The position numbers and the translations under genes were made by a program. From Holophagales bacterium (lineage in GTDB: Bacteria > Acidobacteriota > Holophagae > Holophagales > Holophagaceae), in assembly GCA_031283145.1 (NCBI GenBank), contig JAITCJ010000043.1:1-6542 (forward strand): a stretch of DNA of 6,542 nt. Direction: 5' to 3'. The notes below the pieces were generated by a model that was given only the letters and a program-made list of their open reading frames with translations, was not told the origin of the DNA and made no database searches. Numbering within the stretch: the stretch's first letter is position 1; each line of letters begins with the position of its first letter. This document shows, piece by piece, positions 6,398 through 6,542 of the stretch.

Positions 6398-6542
6398 TTA
6401 ACCACCTTGTGTCAATAATTTATACCTCCCCATTAACTCAGAAACGATAGCCGGTTCGGGCGCGTCTTTGGGGAAACCGTATAGTTTCATTACCGCGCGG
6501 TCTAAAGCGTTATGCGCTTTCAGCAATTCCGGCGGCATGGTC
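6398..6542 (-). CDS. Class I/type IIG-like DNA methyltransferase, C-terminal 48 codons
   Basis: The gene enters from the right edge and ends at TAA 6400-6398. The visible tail includes MPPELLKAHNALDRAVMKLYG followed by a Pro/Glu segment and IVSELMGRYKLLTQGG. The PPELLKAHNALDRAV...YG signature is typical of the extreme C-terminus of large SAM-dependent adenine DNA methyltransferases (COG1002/MmeI-like and related class I enzymes), which methylate DNA alone or fused to a restriction nuclease. The catalytic NPPY and SAM motifs would lie outside the window, so activity and specificity cannot be judged. No restriction subunit follows on this side. The next gene on the strand starts about 250-280 bases later and appears unrelated. 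Confidence 0.75.
   Translation of the reverse strand, partial: TMPPELLKAHNALDRAVMKLYGFPKDAPEPAIVSELMGRYKLLTQGG

Noticed and set aside
6250..6450. 66-codon plus-strand frame rich in Ala, Glu and Lys
   Set aside because: It has fairly gene-like composition but no Shine-Dalgarno sequence, overlaps the methyltransferase tail antisense by 53 bases and matches no family I know. It could be a remnant; not supportable.

Overview
This is a bacterial window of roughly balanced base composition in which every supported gene lies on the minus strand, so it reads from high to low coordinates. The organism cannot be named from the sequence. The gene set (Ski2-type helicase with a DUF3516-like tail, DUF6677-like membrane protein, secreted HExxH protein, biotin synthase, acyl-CoA carboxylase beta subunit) fits a Gram-negative-type bacterium, possibly an anaerobe. 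Recalled similarity of the DUF6677-like protein to Acidobacteriota-type sequences is suggestive only.

Layout in the direction of transcription: (1) the last 48 codons of a DNA methyltransferase (6542-6398); (2) a gene-poor stretch with several inverted repeats (about 6120-6397); (3) a four-helix membrane protein (6119-5595, possibly starting at TTG 6149); (4) repeat copy B (5461-5596), touching that gene's stop codon; (5) bioB (5430-4495), whose TAA overlaps by one base the ATG of (6) an 846-residue DEAD/DEFH helicase (4495-1955); (7) a 95-base gap and a secreted HExxH...E putative metallopeptidase (1859-606), ending in three consecutive in-frame stops, TGA TAA TAG; (8) repeat copy A (400-600), which carries an internal 66-base duplication; (9) a promoter-like TATAAT and a strong Shine-Dalgarno sequence before the first 103 codons of an acyl-CoA carboxylase beta subunit (309-1, running off the edge).

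The most interesting signal is the dispersed repeat. Both copies have the same orientation and both begin at the stop codon of the gene before them. Each forms an 11-bp hairpin. All three stem differences between the copies keep pairing in RNA made from the minus strand, as G-U wobbles, but would break pairing in RNA from the plus strand. That points to a transcribed 3'-end RNA element rather than a passive DNA repeat. Each copy also carries a second downstream copy of the hairpin's 3' arm that matches its own hairpin exactly, so alternative folds are possible.

Functionally, bioB makes biotin, the cofactor of the carboxylase complex to which the 309-1 product should belong. The tight bioB-helicase coupling has no obvious metabolic reason. 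The methyltransferase fragment suggests a restriction-modification or phage-defence locus just beyond the window.
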